Shown: positions 8,993 to 17,057 of the stretch, in pieces | How the letters are laid out: each line of letters opens with the position of its first letter | Numbering within the stretch: the stretch's first letter is position 1 | Origin: Thermodesulfatator indicus DSM 15286 | GTDB lineage: Bacteria; Desulfobacterota; Thermodesulfobacteria; Thermodesulfobacteriales; Thermodesulfatatoraceae | Length of the DNA stretch: 64,000 nucleotides | Direction: 5' to 3' | NCBI RefSeq assembly: GCF_000217795.1 | Contig: NC_015681.1 | Coordinates: 921,244-985,243, forward strand | Notes under the pieces: generated by a model | Told to the model about the DNA's origin: nothing | What the model saw: the letters and a program-made list of their open reading frames with translations, nothing else | The model's database searches: none | Position numbers and translations under genes: made by a program

Positions 8993-10390
8993 TTACTTTT
9001 TAGAACGTCCGTAAACATCGTCAAAACGGACAATATCATCCTCGCCAAGGTATTCACCATTTTGCACTTCTATTATTTCCAGAGGTATCTTGCCCGGATT
9101 TTCCAGGCGATGTTTGGTAGATTTAGGAACAAAAACAGATTCATTTTCATGTAAAAAGATTTCCTCATCGCCTATTTGAACTTTAGCTGTCCCTCGCACT
9201 ACAACCCAGTGTTCTGAACGGTGATAGTGCATTTGAAGGCTCAATCGTTCTCCAGGGTTAACCACAATGCGTTTTATCTTATAGCGAGGGCCTTCTTCAA
9301 GCACTGTATAGCTTCCCCAAGGGCGATAAGTGGTCACATGCTCCAAGGCCTCAGGATAACCTTCATTTTTTAATTGTTTTACCAGATTGCTAACTTTCTG
9401 GGCCTCACCTTTCTTGACTATCAAAATAGCATCGGGAGTCTCTACTACCAGGTGGTCCTCAAGACCAATAGTAGCAATGAGCCGTTTTTGACCAAGAATC
9501 ATACTATTTTCTGTGTCAATGGTTATAACCCGACCGGTTTGAGCATTGCCTGATGAGTCTTTTTCTAAAACATCAAAAAGGGCATCCCAAGAGCCAATAT
9601 CATTCCAGTAAAGAGAAAGAGGGACTACTGCTACCTGAGAAGATTTTTCCATTAAGGCGTAATCGATCGATATATCAGGCATTTCTGCAAATTTTGAGGT
9701 AAGAGTGTCAAAATCATTATCATAAAGAGCAAAAATATCCGGAGCACAGGTCGCCAGTTCTTTTGAAAAAGTTTCAGGCGTAAAGAGAAATATACCGGCG
9801 TTCCAATAATAACCACCTTCTTTAAGGTAATTTTCCGCAGTAGCGACATCAGGCTTTTCAGTAAAGCGAGCCACTTTATAAGCAGAAAAATCATTTACTT
9901 CTTTTAACCTCTCCCCCTGTTTGATATATCCATAGCCTGTTTCTGGCCGGGAGGGTGTGATACCAAAGGTTACTAAAAAGCCCTCTTTAGCCACCTGAGC
10001 TGCTTTTTGCACGGTCTCAGCAAAAACATCTTCTGGTTCAATTAGATGGTCTGAAGGGCAAATAAGAACAGGTTCATCAGAAGGCAATCCCCACTTTTCT
10101 AAAGCATATTTGAACCCGTAAGCAATAGCTGGCCCCGTATTCCTAGCATGAGGCTCACAAAGGAGATGATAACCTGACAAGTCTACAAGATGGGCTTTCA
10201 CGTGAAATTTATAATGCTCGCAAGTTAAAATCAAAATATCTTCTGGATTAAGGAATAACAACAATCTATCTACGGTTTGCCTCAAAAGAGACTTACCCCC
10301 ATTAAGCTTTAAAAATTGTTTGGGATAATCTTTACGGGATAAAGGCCAAAGCCTTGTGCCAGAACCTCCTGCTAACACAATAGCCTTCAT
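8993..10390 (-). CDS. manC: Bifunctional mannose-1-phosphate guanylyltransferase / mannose-6-phosphate isomerase
   Basis: 465 residues. The N-terminal nucleotidyltransferase opens with KAIVLAGGSGTRLWPLSRK. The C-terminal cupin (about 350-460; RYKIKRIVVNPGERLSLQMH, then HRSEHWVVVRGTAKV) is the type II phosphomannose isomerase domain. Together they convert fructose-6-phosphate to mannose-6-phosphate and mannose-1-phosphate to GDP-mannose for surface polysaccharide; a phosphomannomutase is needed between and is not in the window. It lies 12 bases downstream of the phosphofructokinase gene, so the two are probably co-transcribed. Confidence 0.93.
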   Translation of the reverse strand: MKAIVLAGGSGTRLWPLSRKDYPKQFLKLNGGKSLLRQTVDRLLLFLNPEDILILTCEHYKFHVKAHLVDLSGYHLLCEPHARNTGPAIAYGFKYALEKWGLPSDEPVLICPSDHLIEPEDVFAETVQKAAQVAKEGFLVTFGITPSRPETGYGYIKQGERLKEVNDFSAYKVARFTEKPDVATAENYLKEGGYYWNAGIFLFTPETFSKELATCAPDIFALYDNDFDTLTSKFAEMPDISIDYALMEKSSQVAVVPLSLYWNDIGSWDALFDVLEKDSSGNAQTGRVITIDTENSMILGQKRLIATIGLEDHLVVETPDAILIVKKGEAQKVSNLVKQLKNEGYPEALEHVTTYRPWGSYTVLEEGPRYKIKRIVVNPGERLSLQMHYHRSEHWVVVRGTAKVQIGDEEIFLHENESVFVPKSTKHRLENPGKIPLEIIEVQNGEYLGEDDIVRFDDVYGRSKK

Positions 10391-10402
10391 AACTTACGTC
10401 TC

Positions 10403-11746
10403 CTAAGTTGTATTTTTTAAGGACGGTTGGCCGGTTGACTCAAGCACTGACTGCCAGAAACGGCTTTTTAAGTCAACCTGTTTTCTTTTCTGAATCGCTG
10501 TCTTAAGAGGAATATGGATGTAGCGATCATTCAAATAACTTACCATTAACCCGGTTTTCCCGGCCATGGCCGCATGCACAGCATATTGCCCCAAGAACCC
10601 ACAATAGATTCGGTCATCAACAATAGCCGGGACACTTCTTATGATGTAACTGGGGTCTATGTAACGAATGTAAATCTCTGTACCTTTTTGTTTGAAATAC
10701 TCTTTAATTTTGTCCCGTAAAAATTTGCCAATGTCACCCAGTTTTAGATTCCCTGAAGCATCGTATTCAGGCGGATCAGGACGAACGTATTTTTGCCCAG
10801 CTCCTTCAGCCACTACTATTACCGCGTGCTTACGAGCTTCAAGACGCTGCTCTAACACTGGCAAAAGGCCGTTTGGGGGCTCGATATCGAAATCTGCCTC
10901 AGGTATTAAACAAAAATTTACTTCTTTCCGCGCTAAGGTAGCCGCCGCTGCGATAAAGCCTGAATAACGTCCCATAACTTTTACTAATCCTATGCCATTT
11001 GGCACAGCTATAGCTTCAGTGTGCGCGCAGCGAATAGCTTGACACGCCATTTCTACCGCCGTGTCAAAACCAAAAGTCTTAGAAGTAAGAAAAATATCGT
11101 TATCAATGGTTTTAGGGACGGCTACCACTACTATTTTTAAGTGGCGTCGGCTTATCTCTTCTTTAATAAGAGTGGCGGCACGGAAAGTACCGTCACCTCC
11201 AATCATAAAAAGTATCTGAACATTCAAACGTTCCAAAGCATCAACTATTTCATCAATGGGCTGATGGCCACGAGAAGTACCTAAAATAGTACCACCCAGT
11301 TCGTGAATGTTAGAAACAACATCTGGTGTGAGCTCTACTACATCATGGCCATATTTAGGGATAAAACCTTGAAGGCCGTATCTAATACCAAAGATATGTT
11401 TCACGCCATAGGAAAAATAGAGCGTAAGCACAATAGAACGTATGACGTCATTGATCCCCGGACATAATCCTCCACAGGTAACAATAGCCGCTCTAGTTTT
11501 AGATGGATCAAAATATATACGAGGCCTTGGGCCAGCAAGTTCAACAGTGGGAGGAAGTTTTTTTTCTTTTAAACATTGTTTTAGATAAGCCTCTGAGATC
11601 TTTAAGGCCACTTTCATGTCATCGGAGATATAGCTGATAGGCTCTTTTTTTAGAGGATTTGTTATTTTGTTGGGCCCTAAAGATTCAATCCTGAAGTCAA
11701 GATTCTCATCAATAATTTCTTCAAGGACTTCAAATTGGCATTCCAT
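10403..11746 (-). CDS. 6-phosphofructokinase, long (plant/PPi-like) clade
   Basis: 447 residues, longer than the 320-residue E. coli type. The phosphate-donor motif is GGDGT near 182 and the catalytic loop is PKTIDND near 207. Gly at the GGDGT position is the ATP-type residue, while Lys in PKTIDND is shared with PPi-dependent and plant-type enzymes. By family knowledge this combination marks the ATP-using members of the long clade. It phosphorylates fructose-6-phosphate in glycolysis. First gene of a probable pfk-manC unit. Confidence 0.85.
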   Translation of the reverse strand: MECQFEVLEEIIDENLDFRIESLGPNKITNPLKKEPISYISDDMKVALKISEAYLKQCLKEKKLPPTVELAGPRPRIYFDPSKTRAAIVTCGGLCPGINDVIRSIVLTLYFSYGVKHIFGIRYGLQGFIPKYGHDVVELTPDVVSNIHELGGTILGTSRGHQPIDEIVDALERLNVQILFMIGGDGTFRAATLIKEEISRRHLKIVVVAVPKTIDNDIFLTSKTFGFDTAVEMACQAIRCAHTEAIAVPNGIGLVKVMGRYSGFIAAAATLARKEVNFCLIPEADFDIEPPNGLLPVLEQRLEARKHAVIVVAEGAGQKYVRPDPPEYDASGNLKLGDIGKFLRDKIKEYFKQKGTEIYIRYIDPSYIIRSVPAIVDDRIYCGFLGQYAVHAAMAGKTGLMVSYLNDRYIHIPLKTAIQKRKQVDLKSRFWQSVLESTGQPSLKNTT

Positions 11747-11793
11747 AATAGCCCCCTCAACTGCCGAGGTTTTTAAGTTTATTCTTTTATTTA

Positions 11794-12705
11794 TTATCGT
11801 CTCAATAATCTCTTTTTAAAGAGATTTTGTAAAGCCGGAAAAAGTTCAGGAAAAGAGAAAATATAGCCTGCTTCAAGAAGTCTTTTAGGGCGAGCTTTTA
11901 CCCCTCCCACCAAAATATCTACCAGTTCTCCAAAAATAAGTTCAAGTGCCTTTGGCGGAACAGGCAGAAGGGCAGGACGCCTTAACACCCTTGCTAAAGT
12001 TTGAATAAATTCTTTATTGCGGACAATTTCAGGAGCGACCAAGTTAAACGGACCAGAAACATCTTTCTTGATAAGGAAGGTTACCGCAGCACAAACATCT
12101 TCAATGTGTATCCAGGGGAACCATTGTTTACCATGTCCAATCGGACCACCAAGCCCTAGTTTAAAAGGAAGAAGCATCTTAGAAAGAGCTCCTCCGTCGC
12201 GACCAAGAACTATACCTAATCTTAACGTACAAACACGGACTCCTTTATCTTTTGCTGAAAAAGCTGTCTCCTCCCAGGACTTACAAACCTTAGCCAAAAA
12301 ATCTTTTCCTGGAGCACTTTCTTCAGTAATCTCCTCTTCACCGCGGTCAGTCCCATAAAAACCTATAGCCGAAGCATTAAGTAAGATCTGGCCTTTAGTT
12401 AATACAGAAACTATGTGTTTAGTAGTTAAAATCCGACTCTCGTAAATAAGTTCTTTGTATTTCGAGGTCCAGCGAGCAAAAATATTAGCACCAACAAGGT
12501 TAATAATTACATCGGCTTTAGCACACTCATGCAGCCAATCTCCAGGAATTATTGGGTTTCCATAGGAGGGAATGACCCCTTCAGAAATTACTAGGGCTCT
12601 TTCGGGCCTCCTTACTAAAACCTTTACCCGAAAGCCCCTTCTTAATAAGTACTTTGCAAGATGTCTTCCTATAAAGCCGGTACCTCCGGCTATAAAAACT
12701 TCCAA
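11794..12705 (-). CDS. TIGR01777-type SDR family protein (YfcH-like)
   Basis: 303 residues. The N-terminal Rossmann motif GGTGFIGRHLAKYLLRRG binds NAD(P). The middle segment SAIGFYGTDRGEEEITE and the C-terminal tail (RPKRLLEAGYIFSFPEL) are characteristic of the YfcH/TIGR01777 epimerase-like family. Substrate is unknown for the family. It is 47 bases upstream of the phosphofructokinase gene on the same strand and could be the first gene of that unit. Confidence 0.85.
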   Translation of the reverse strand: MEVFIAGGTGFIGRHLAKYLLRRGFRVKVLVRRPERALVISEGVIPSYGNPIIPGDWLHECAKADVIINLVGANIFARWTSKYKELIYESRILTTKHIVSVLTKGQILLNASAIGFYGTDRGEEEITEESAPGKDFLAKVCKSWEETAFSAKDKGVRVCTLRLGIVLGRDGGALSKMLLPFKLGLGGPIGHGKQWFPWIHIEDVCAAVTFLIKKDVSGPFNLVAPEIVRNKEFIQTLARVLRRPALLPVPPKALELIFGELVDILVGGVKARPKRLLEAGYIFSFPELFPALQNLFKKRLLRR

Positions 12706-12870
12706 TACTTTCCTCCATAGTGGCTCTGCTTTCCTTTTACCCTAAAAATTATTTTTTTGCCAAATAAATAGAGTTTGACTATTAGTTGGTCTATAAAACA
12801 CGACAATTCAAGATTACCATTGAGTTTCATAAATTTTGGTTTTAAATTTTTTTAAGATGAAAAATATTTT

Positions 12871-13041
12871 AAAGAGACCTTTGCAAATGCTATATTTAAG
12901 AGACTGCTTTGCCCGTAAGGGTCCGCAGTGACAGCCTGAGAGGCTCATTGTGAGGCTGCGTCTAGCAGCCGAAGCAATCCCTGTCACGAGGCGCCGATGG
13001 CGCCGTGGTGATCTATCTATGTTTTTTGCAAAGATCTTTTT
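12871..13041. repeat. MITE-like interspersed repeat, copy 2
   Basis: About 170 bp in the 372-base gap between the divergent SDR and kinase genes. Ends are AAAGAGACCTTTGCAAA and TTTTTTGCAAAGATCTTTTT, inverted relative to each other. The interior has GAGACTGCTTTGCCC and the GGCGCC-ATG-GCGCC hairpin. The rest of the gap is AT-rich with no gene that I can see. Confidence 0.75.
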
Positions 13042-13077
13042 AGGTCAAAATAAAAAGATTAAGGTCATTCAAAATAG

Positions 13078-14457
13078 ATGATAAACTCAAATTACATGTT
13101 TAAGTCTTTGTTTTGCGAAAAAGAATGCCGGCTTGAACATTTACTTGAATTATCTCTCAAGTTTGTTACCAAACTCTTGCAAACTGAAGAGGAAGAAGAT
13201 TTATGGGCCTTGGTGTTGGTGGCAATCACCTCGGCTCAAGGGTTAAAATTTAACCGAGCCTTTATTTTTAAAAAAGAAGAAGCCCGCGATGTCTTTAGGG
13301 GAGTAACCGGCTTAGGGCCACTTTCTTTTGAAGAAGCCCACCAAATTTGGTCGCAATTGGAAGTTGAAAAACCGTCTTTCGAAGAATTAATAGCTAGGGC
13401 CAGACAAGAAATCACCAACGAAAACCGCCCGATTGTTAAATTTGCTAAAGAACTTTCTATTTCTTTTTGCGAAAATTCTTCCAGCTGGCAAAAAGTTTTT
13501 AACGAACAAAAGGTTTTACATCTCAAAAGAGACGAACATCCCGAATTTCGCTATCTTTTTGAAAAATTAGAGGTAAATGAGTGCGCTTTGGCACCTATTA
13601 AAACACCTATGACTTATGGATTCATCTTGGTAGATAACTTTGTTACCAAGAAGTCCTTTTCGGCAATGGAGTTCTATTTTTTAGAAACTATATCTGCCTT
13701 AACCAGCATAGCCTTACAAAGGCTTTGGTCTTATAAAGAACTGCTAAGACAAAAACATCTTCTTCTAGAGGCGGAACGCATTTCTGTAATAGGTGAGCTC
13801 TCTTCAAAGATTTTTCATGAAATACGGAATCCCGTTTCGGCTTTAGGGGGTTTATCAAAAGTTTTGTTAAAAAAAGAAGTCCCTGAAGGCATAGAAAATT
13901 ACTTAAAAACTATGGTACGCGAAGCTGAACGTCTGGAAAATGTTTTAAAAGATCTTTTTCAATTTATGCCTTCTTTTGAACTTAAAAAAGAACCTGTCAG
14001 ACTTTATCGTCTACTGCAGAGTGCTCTAGTCCTTTTTTTAGGAGTTTTCAAAGAAAAAGGGATCCATGTTTCCTTTGAGTGTTTGGACGGAGATCCAATA
14101 GTAAATGTTGATCCTAAAGAGATGCAGTTAGTTTTTATCAATATACTTAAAAATATTTTAGAAACATTAAAAGAAGGTGGTAGTCTACAAATTATAACGG
14201 ATAAAGATCAAGAAGGCATAAAACTAAAAATTATTGCCCAAAATTCCCAAATAAAACAAAAAACTTTCCATAAATTCCCATCTCAAATAACTAAAGGTTT
14301 TTCGGAAAAATCCGTCTCTGGTTTAGGTTTATCTTTAGCCAAAAGGATGATTGAATTACATGGAGGAAGATTTTCTGTTGAATATCTGGAGTCATCTGGT
14401 ATGGAAATTATCATCTTTTTCCCAAAAAAGATGATAATGAATGGAGAAGACGCATGA
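13078..14457 (+). CDS. GAF-containing sensor histidine kinase
   Basis: 459 residues, no membrane segment. The N-terminal 220 residues form a GAF-like sensor. The dimerisation/phosphoacceptor helix follows with IFHEIRNPVSALGG (His near 247), then a HATPase domain. That domain has a weak N box (NILKNILETLKEGG) and a clear glycine-rich GLGLSLAKRMIELHGG. The Asn-containing N box is less canonical than usual, but the catalytic core looks intact. No response regulator is adjacent. The gene overlaps the HIT gene by four bases (ATGA). Confidence 0.85.
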   Translation: MINSNYMFKSLFCEKECRLEHLLELSLKFVTKLLQTEEEEDLWALVLVAITSAQGLKFNRAFIFKKEEARDVFRGVTGLGPLSFEEAHQIWSQLEVEKPSFEELIARARQEITNENRPIVKFAKELSISFCENSSSWQKVFNEQKVLHLKRDEHPEFRYLFEKLEVNECALAPIKTPMTYGFILVDNFVTKKSFSAMEFYFLETISALTSIALQRLWSYKELLRQKHLLLEAERISVIGELSSKIFHEIRNPVSALGGLSKVLLKKEVPEGIENYLKTMVREAERLENVLKDLFQFMPSFELKKEPVRLYRLLQSALVLFLGVFKEKGIHVSFECLDGDPIVNVDPKEMQLVFINILKNILETLKEGGSLQIITDKDQEGIKLKIIAQNSQIKQKTFHKFPSQITKGFSEKSVSGLGLSLAKRMIELHGGRFSVEYLESSGMEIIIFFPKKMIMNGEDA

Positions 14458-14960
14458 AAGTTCTATGGGCCCCGTGGCGCATGGAATACATACTCGGGCA
14501 AAAAGAACCAGGTTGTCCTTTTTGCCCTCCAGAAATCAATCTTCCTGATGAAAAACGTCTTATTTTATACGCCGACGAAAAAACTATCGTTATAATGAAT
14601 AAGTTTCCTTACAATACAGCCCATCTTTTAGTATCCCCCAGGAAACATGTTCCCGAATTAGACGATTTGTCTCCCGATGAACTTGCGGCTCTAATGCTCA
14701 CTACCAGAATGTGTCTTAAAATTTTGCGTGAGGTAATACGGCCTGATGGTTTTAACGTAGGTATAAACCTTGGCAAAGTGGCCGGTGCTGGTATTCCTGA
14801 ACACCTTCATATACAGATAGTTCCCCGCTGGAACGGAGACGTAAATTTTATGACCGTTTTCGGAGATGTAAGAGTAATCCCAGAACATATGATTGCTACT
14901 TATAGGCGTCTTTATCCCCATTTTGAAAAATATATGAAGGAGAAAAACTCCTCTGAATAA
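14454..14960 (+). CDS. HIT family nucleotide hydrolase/phosphorylase (Ap4A-type)
   Basis: 168 residues. The start MKVLWAPWRMEYI and the CPFC zinc-binding pair are typical of the bacterial Ap4A phosphorylase-like HIT subgroup. The active site is GIPEHLHIQIVPRW, the HxHxQ variant of that subgroup. Substrate is probably a dinucleoside polyphosphate or an adenylated nucleotide. It is translationally coupled to the kinase before it and overlapped by the radical SAM gene after it. Confidence 0.9.
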   Translation: MKVLWAPWRMEYILGQKEPGCPFCPPEINLPDEKRLILYADEKTIVIMNKFPYNTAHLLVSPRKHVPELDDLSPDELAALMLTTRMCLKILREVIRPDGFNVGINLGKVAGAGIPEHLHIQIVPRWNGDVNFMTVFGDVRVIPEHMIATYRRLYPHFEKYMKEKNSSE

Positions 14961-15867
14961 GAAGGACTCTGTCCAAAAAGCTTTAAAAAAGCTTAGCTAC
15001 CACCGAAAAGCTTGTCGACTATGCCCCAGAGAGTGTGCGGTTGATCGTGTAAAAAAGCAGGGCTTTTGTAAAACTAGTTGGAACCCCAAAATAGCAGGCT
15101 ACGAACCCCACTTTGGAGAAGAGGCCTGTCTGGTCGGGAATAAAGGCTCGGGTGCTATTTTTTTCTCTGGTTGCAATCTGGCCTGTGTCTTTTGCCAAAC
15201 TTATGAAATATCCCGTGAAGGATTAGGCCAGGAAATTTCTTCTGAAAATCTGGCGAGTATCATGCTTGAACTTTCTCAAAAGGGCTGCCATAACATAAAT
15301 TTGGTTTCTCCTAGCCATCAGGTCTATCAAATTTTAGAAGGCTTGGAATTAGCCTGGGCCAAAGGGCTTACGCTTCCTGTTGTTTACAACACCGGAAGTT
15401 ATGACAAAGTAGAAACCCTCAAAGCCCTTGAAGGCCTCATAGACATTTACTTAGCGGACTTTAAACTCTGGTCCCCTGAGCTTGCCGCCAAATATTTAGG
15501 CGCCAGAGATTACCCTGAAGTAGCAAAAAAGGCTATTAAAGAGATGTATCGCCAGGTAGGTGACTTGGTATTTGATAATCACGGCCTGGCCCGCCGAGGG
15601 CTTATTTTGAGACATTTAGTTATGCCAGGTCTACTTGGAGAGACTGAAAAAATTTTAGTCTTTCTAAAAGAAGAGTTATCCACAGACATTTATTTGAATT
15701 TAATGGGGCATTATCATCCAGCGGGCCAAGCGCATAATTTTTCGGAAATAAATCGCACCTTAACCAAAAAAGAATATGAAGAAGCCCTAAAAATAGCCAA
15801 GGATTTGGGTTTCAAAAACCTTGACACTACTCACCGAGCTCTATTGGAGCTACTACTGCCAGATTAG
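14953..15867 (+). CDS. PflA-like radical SAM protein, probable CTG start
   Basis: Reading the frame upstream of the first ATG (15262) restores a full N-terminus: a CRLCPREC motif (Cys21, 24, 28), then HFGEEACLVG, and the radical SAM motif CNLACVFC (Cys74, 78, 81). All are essential to this family, so the gene must start before 15172. The frame is closed by a TGA at 14935. From there to 15261 it has no ATG, GTG or TTG. CTG at 14953, ten bases after AAGGAG, is the only near-standard start. The product is about 304 residues, normal for the PflA-related radical SAM family of unknown substrate. It overlaps the HIT gene by eight bases. Confidence 0.8.
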   Translation: MNKKDSVQKALKKLSYHRKACRLCPRECAVDRVKKQGFCKTSWNPKIAGYEPHFGEEACLVGNKGSGAIFFSGCNLACVFCQTYEISREGLGQEISSENLASIMLELSQKGCHNINLVSPSHQVYQILEGLELAWAKGLTLPVVYNTGSYDKVETLKALEGLIDIYLADFKLWSPELAAKYLGARDYPEVAKKAIKEMYRQVGDLVFDNHGLARRGLILRHLVMPGLLGETEKILVFLKEELSTDIYLNLMGHYHPAGQAHNFSEINRTLTKKEYEEALKIAKDLGFKNLDTTHRALLELLLPD

Positions 15868-15896
15868 CCGTAATTTTTCTGTAAGATGGTTAATTT

Positions 15897-15925
15897 TTGA
15901 CATTAGTCGAAAATTTTGTTATAAA
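15897..15925 (+). promoter_or_regulatory. Near-consensus sigma-70 promoter upstream of dsrC
   Basis: TTGACA (15897-15902), 17 bases, TATAAA (15920-15925). A second weaker match, TTGCTT (15969) and TATAGT (15991) 16 bases apart, lies closer to the gene. No other gene lies between these and dsrC. Confidence 0.7.
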
Positions 15926-16038
15926 TTTTCATAAAAAGAAGACTAATTATTTTATTTATGAAAATAGATTGCTTGACAAGCTTTAACCCCTATAGTAACT
16001 AGCGCTTTAAAGAGAATTTTTGAATTAAGGAGGGCATT

Positions 16039-16359
16039 ATGCCGGTAGTAGAATTCAAAGGTAAAAAGTTTGAGGTAGATGAGGACGGTTTCCTTCTTGG
16101 CGGTTTGGATGCTTGGTGCATGGAGTGGGTAGAATACGTAAAGCAGCTAGAAGGTATTGAAGAGCTCACCGATGAACACTGGAAGGTAATCAAAGTTCTC
16201 CAGGATTATTACAAGAAGAACGGTGTTGCTCCCATGGTTCGTGTTCTTTCTAAGGTTACTGGTTATCCTCTTAAGAAGATTTATGAGCTCTTTCCCTCTG
16301 GCCCTGGTAAGGGAGCCTGTAAGATGGCTGGTCTTCCTAAACCCACTGGTTGCGTATAA
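16039..16359 (+). CDS. dsrC: DsrC, sulfur-carrier protein of dissimilatory sulfite reductase
   Basis: 106 residues. The C-terminal arm GPGKGACKMAGLPKPTGCV has both redox cysteines: Cys94 and the penultimate Cys105, ten residues apart. Both are needed to form the trisulfide intermediate with DsrAB and pass electrons to DsrMKJOP. TusE homologues lack the first of the pair. The start is fixed by AAGGAGGG about eight bases upstream. The gene stands alone between its own promoter and terminator, away from dsrAB, which is common for dsrC and points to high independent expression. This is the best metabolic marker in the window. Confidence 0.96.
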   Translation: MPVVEFKGKKFEVDEDGFLLGGLDAWCMEWVEYVKQLEGIEELTDEHWKVIKVLQDYYKKNGVAPMVRVLSKVTGYPLKKIYELFPSGPGKGACKMAGLPKPTGCV

Positions 16360-16370
16360 GGCTTTATTTG

Positions 16371-16394
16371 GGGCGGTTTAAACCGCCCTTTTTA
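16371..16394 (+). terminator. Rho-independent terminator of dsrC
   Basis: GGGCGGTTTAAACCGCCC followed directly by a T run, 11 bases after the dsrC stop. A textbook intrinsic terminator. Confidence 0.9.
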
Positions 16395-16496
16395 TTTTTT
16401 GTTATTTTTGTTGCACTAGTAGATATTTTTGTAAATTGTTTCTTTCTCCAAAAAGAGTAGATTATTATCTGGCTAGCCCGTTTATTATTTTTATTA

Positions 16497-16883
16497 AAAC
16501 CTTTGCAAAATGCTATACTTAAGAGACTGCTTAGCCCAAGTGGGCTCGCAGTGACTACATGGTGGATGGCCAATGGCTGATGGCTAATGGTAATATCCCG
16601 GAGACTGCTTCGCCTGTCCCAAGCGTAGCGAAGGGATCTTCCTATTGACTCCTAGCCGTGACAGAATGGTAAATGGCTCTCACTTGCCATTTCTCACCTC
16701 TCACTTTTCACTTCTCACTCATATTTACCAGAAGCCCCGCAGGGCCGACGGAGTGGCCCAGCAGGGTCATTGCGAGCGAGCTGTGGCGAGCGAAGCAATC
16801 TCAGGGCCGAAATAACGCTCTCGCGAGGCAAAAGTCTCGCCGTGGCGATCAATCTATATTTCTGCATTTTGCAAAAATCTCTA
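16497..16883. repeat. MITE-like interspersed repeat, copy 3 (longest)
   Basis: In the 698-base gap between dsrC and the porin gene. Ends are ACCTTTGCAAAATGC (16499) and GCATTTTGCAAAAATCT (to about 16881), the cleanest terminal inverted repeat of the family. The interior has the GAGACTGCTTAGCCC block. It also holds an insert with reiterated GGCTGATGGCTAATGG and CACTTTTCACTTCTCAC motifs (about 16560-16720), and the GCAATCTC...GCGAGGC...CGCCGTGGCGATC hairpin. No gene seen in the gap. Confidence 0.75.
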
Positions 16884-17057
16884 TTTTGTTGATTTAAAAA
16901 GCACAGAATCCTATTCTATAGTAATTTTTTCTTAAATAAAGATTCAGATATATTGTAGATAGTTTTTCTACCTCTTAAATATTTTTTGTTTGACTAATCT
17001 TTCTTTTCAACATAAAGGTATTTTATATCCAGTTTATCAAAATTTAGGAGGTTAGGC

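Noticed and set aside
16039-16359. TusE instead of DsrC
   Set aside because: Both C-terminal cysteines are present in the DsrC spacing; TusE has only the last one.
16673-16897. 74-codon open frame upstream of the porin gene
   Set aside because: Inside repeat copy 3; its start is in the reiterated CACTTTTCAC motif, a repeat by-product.
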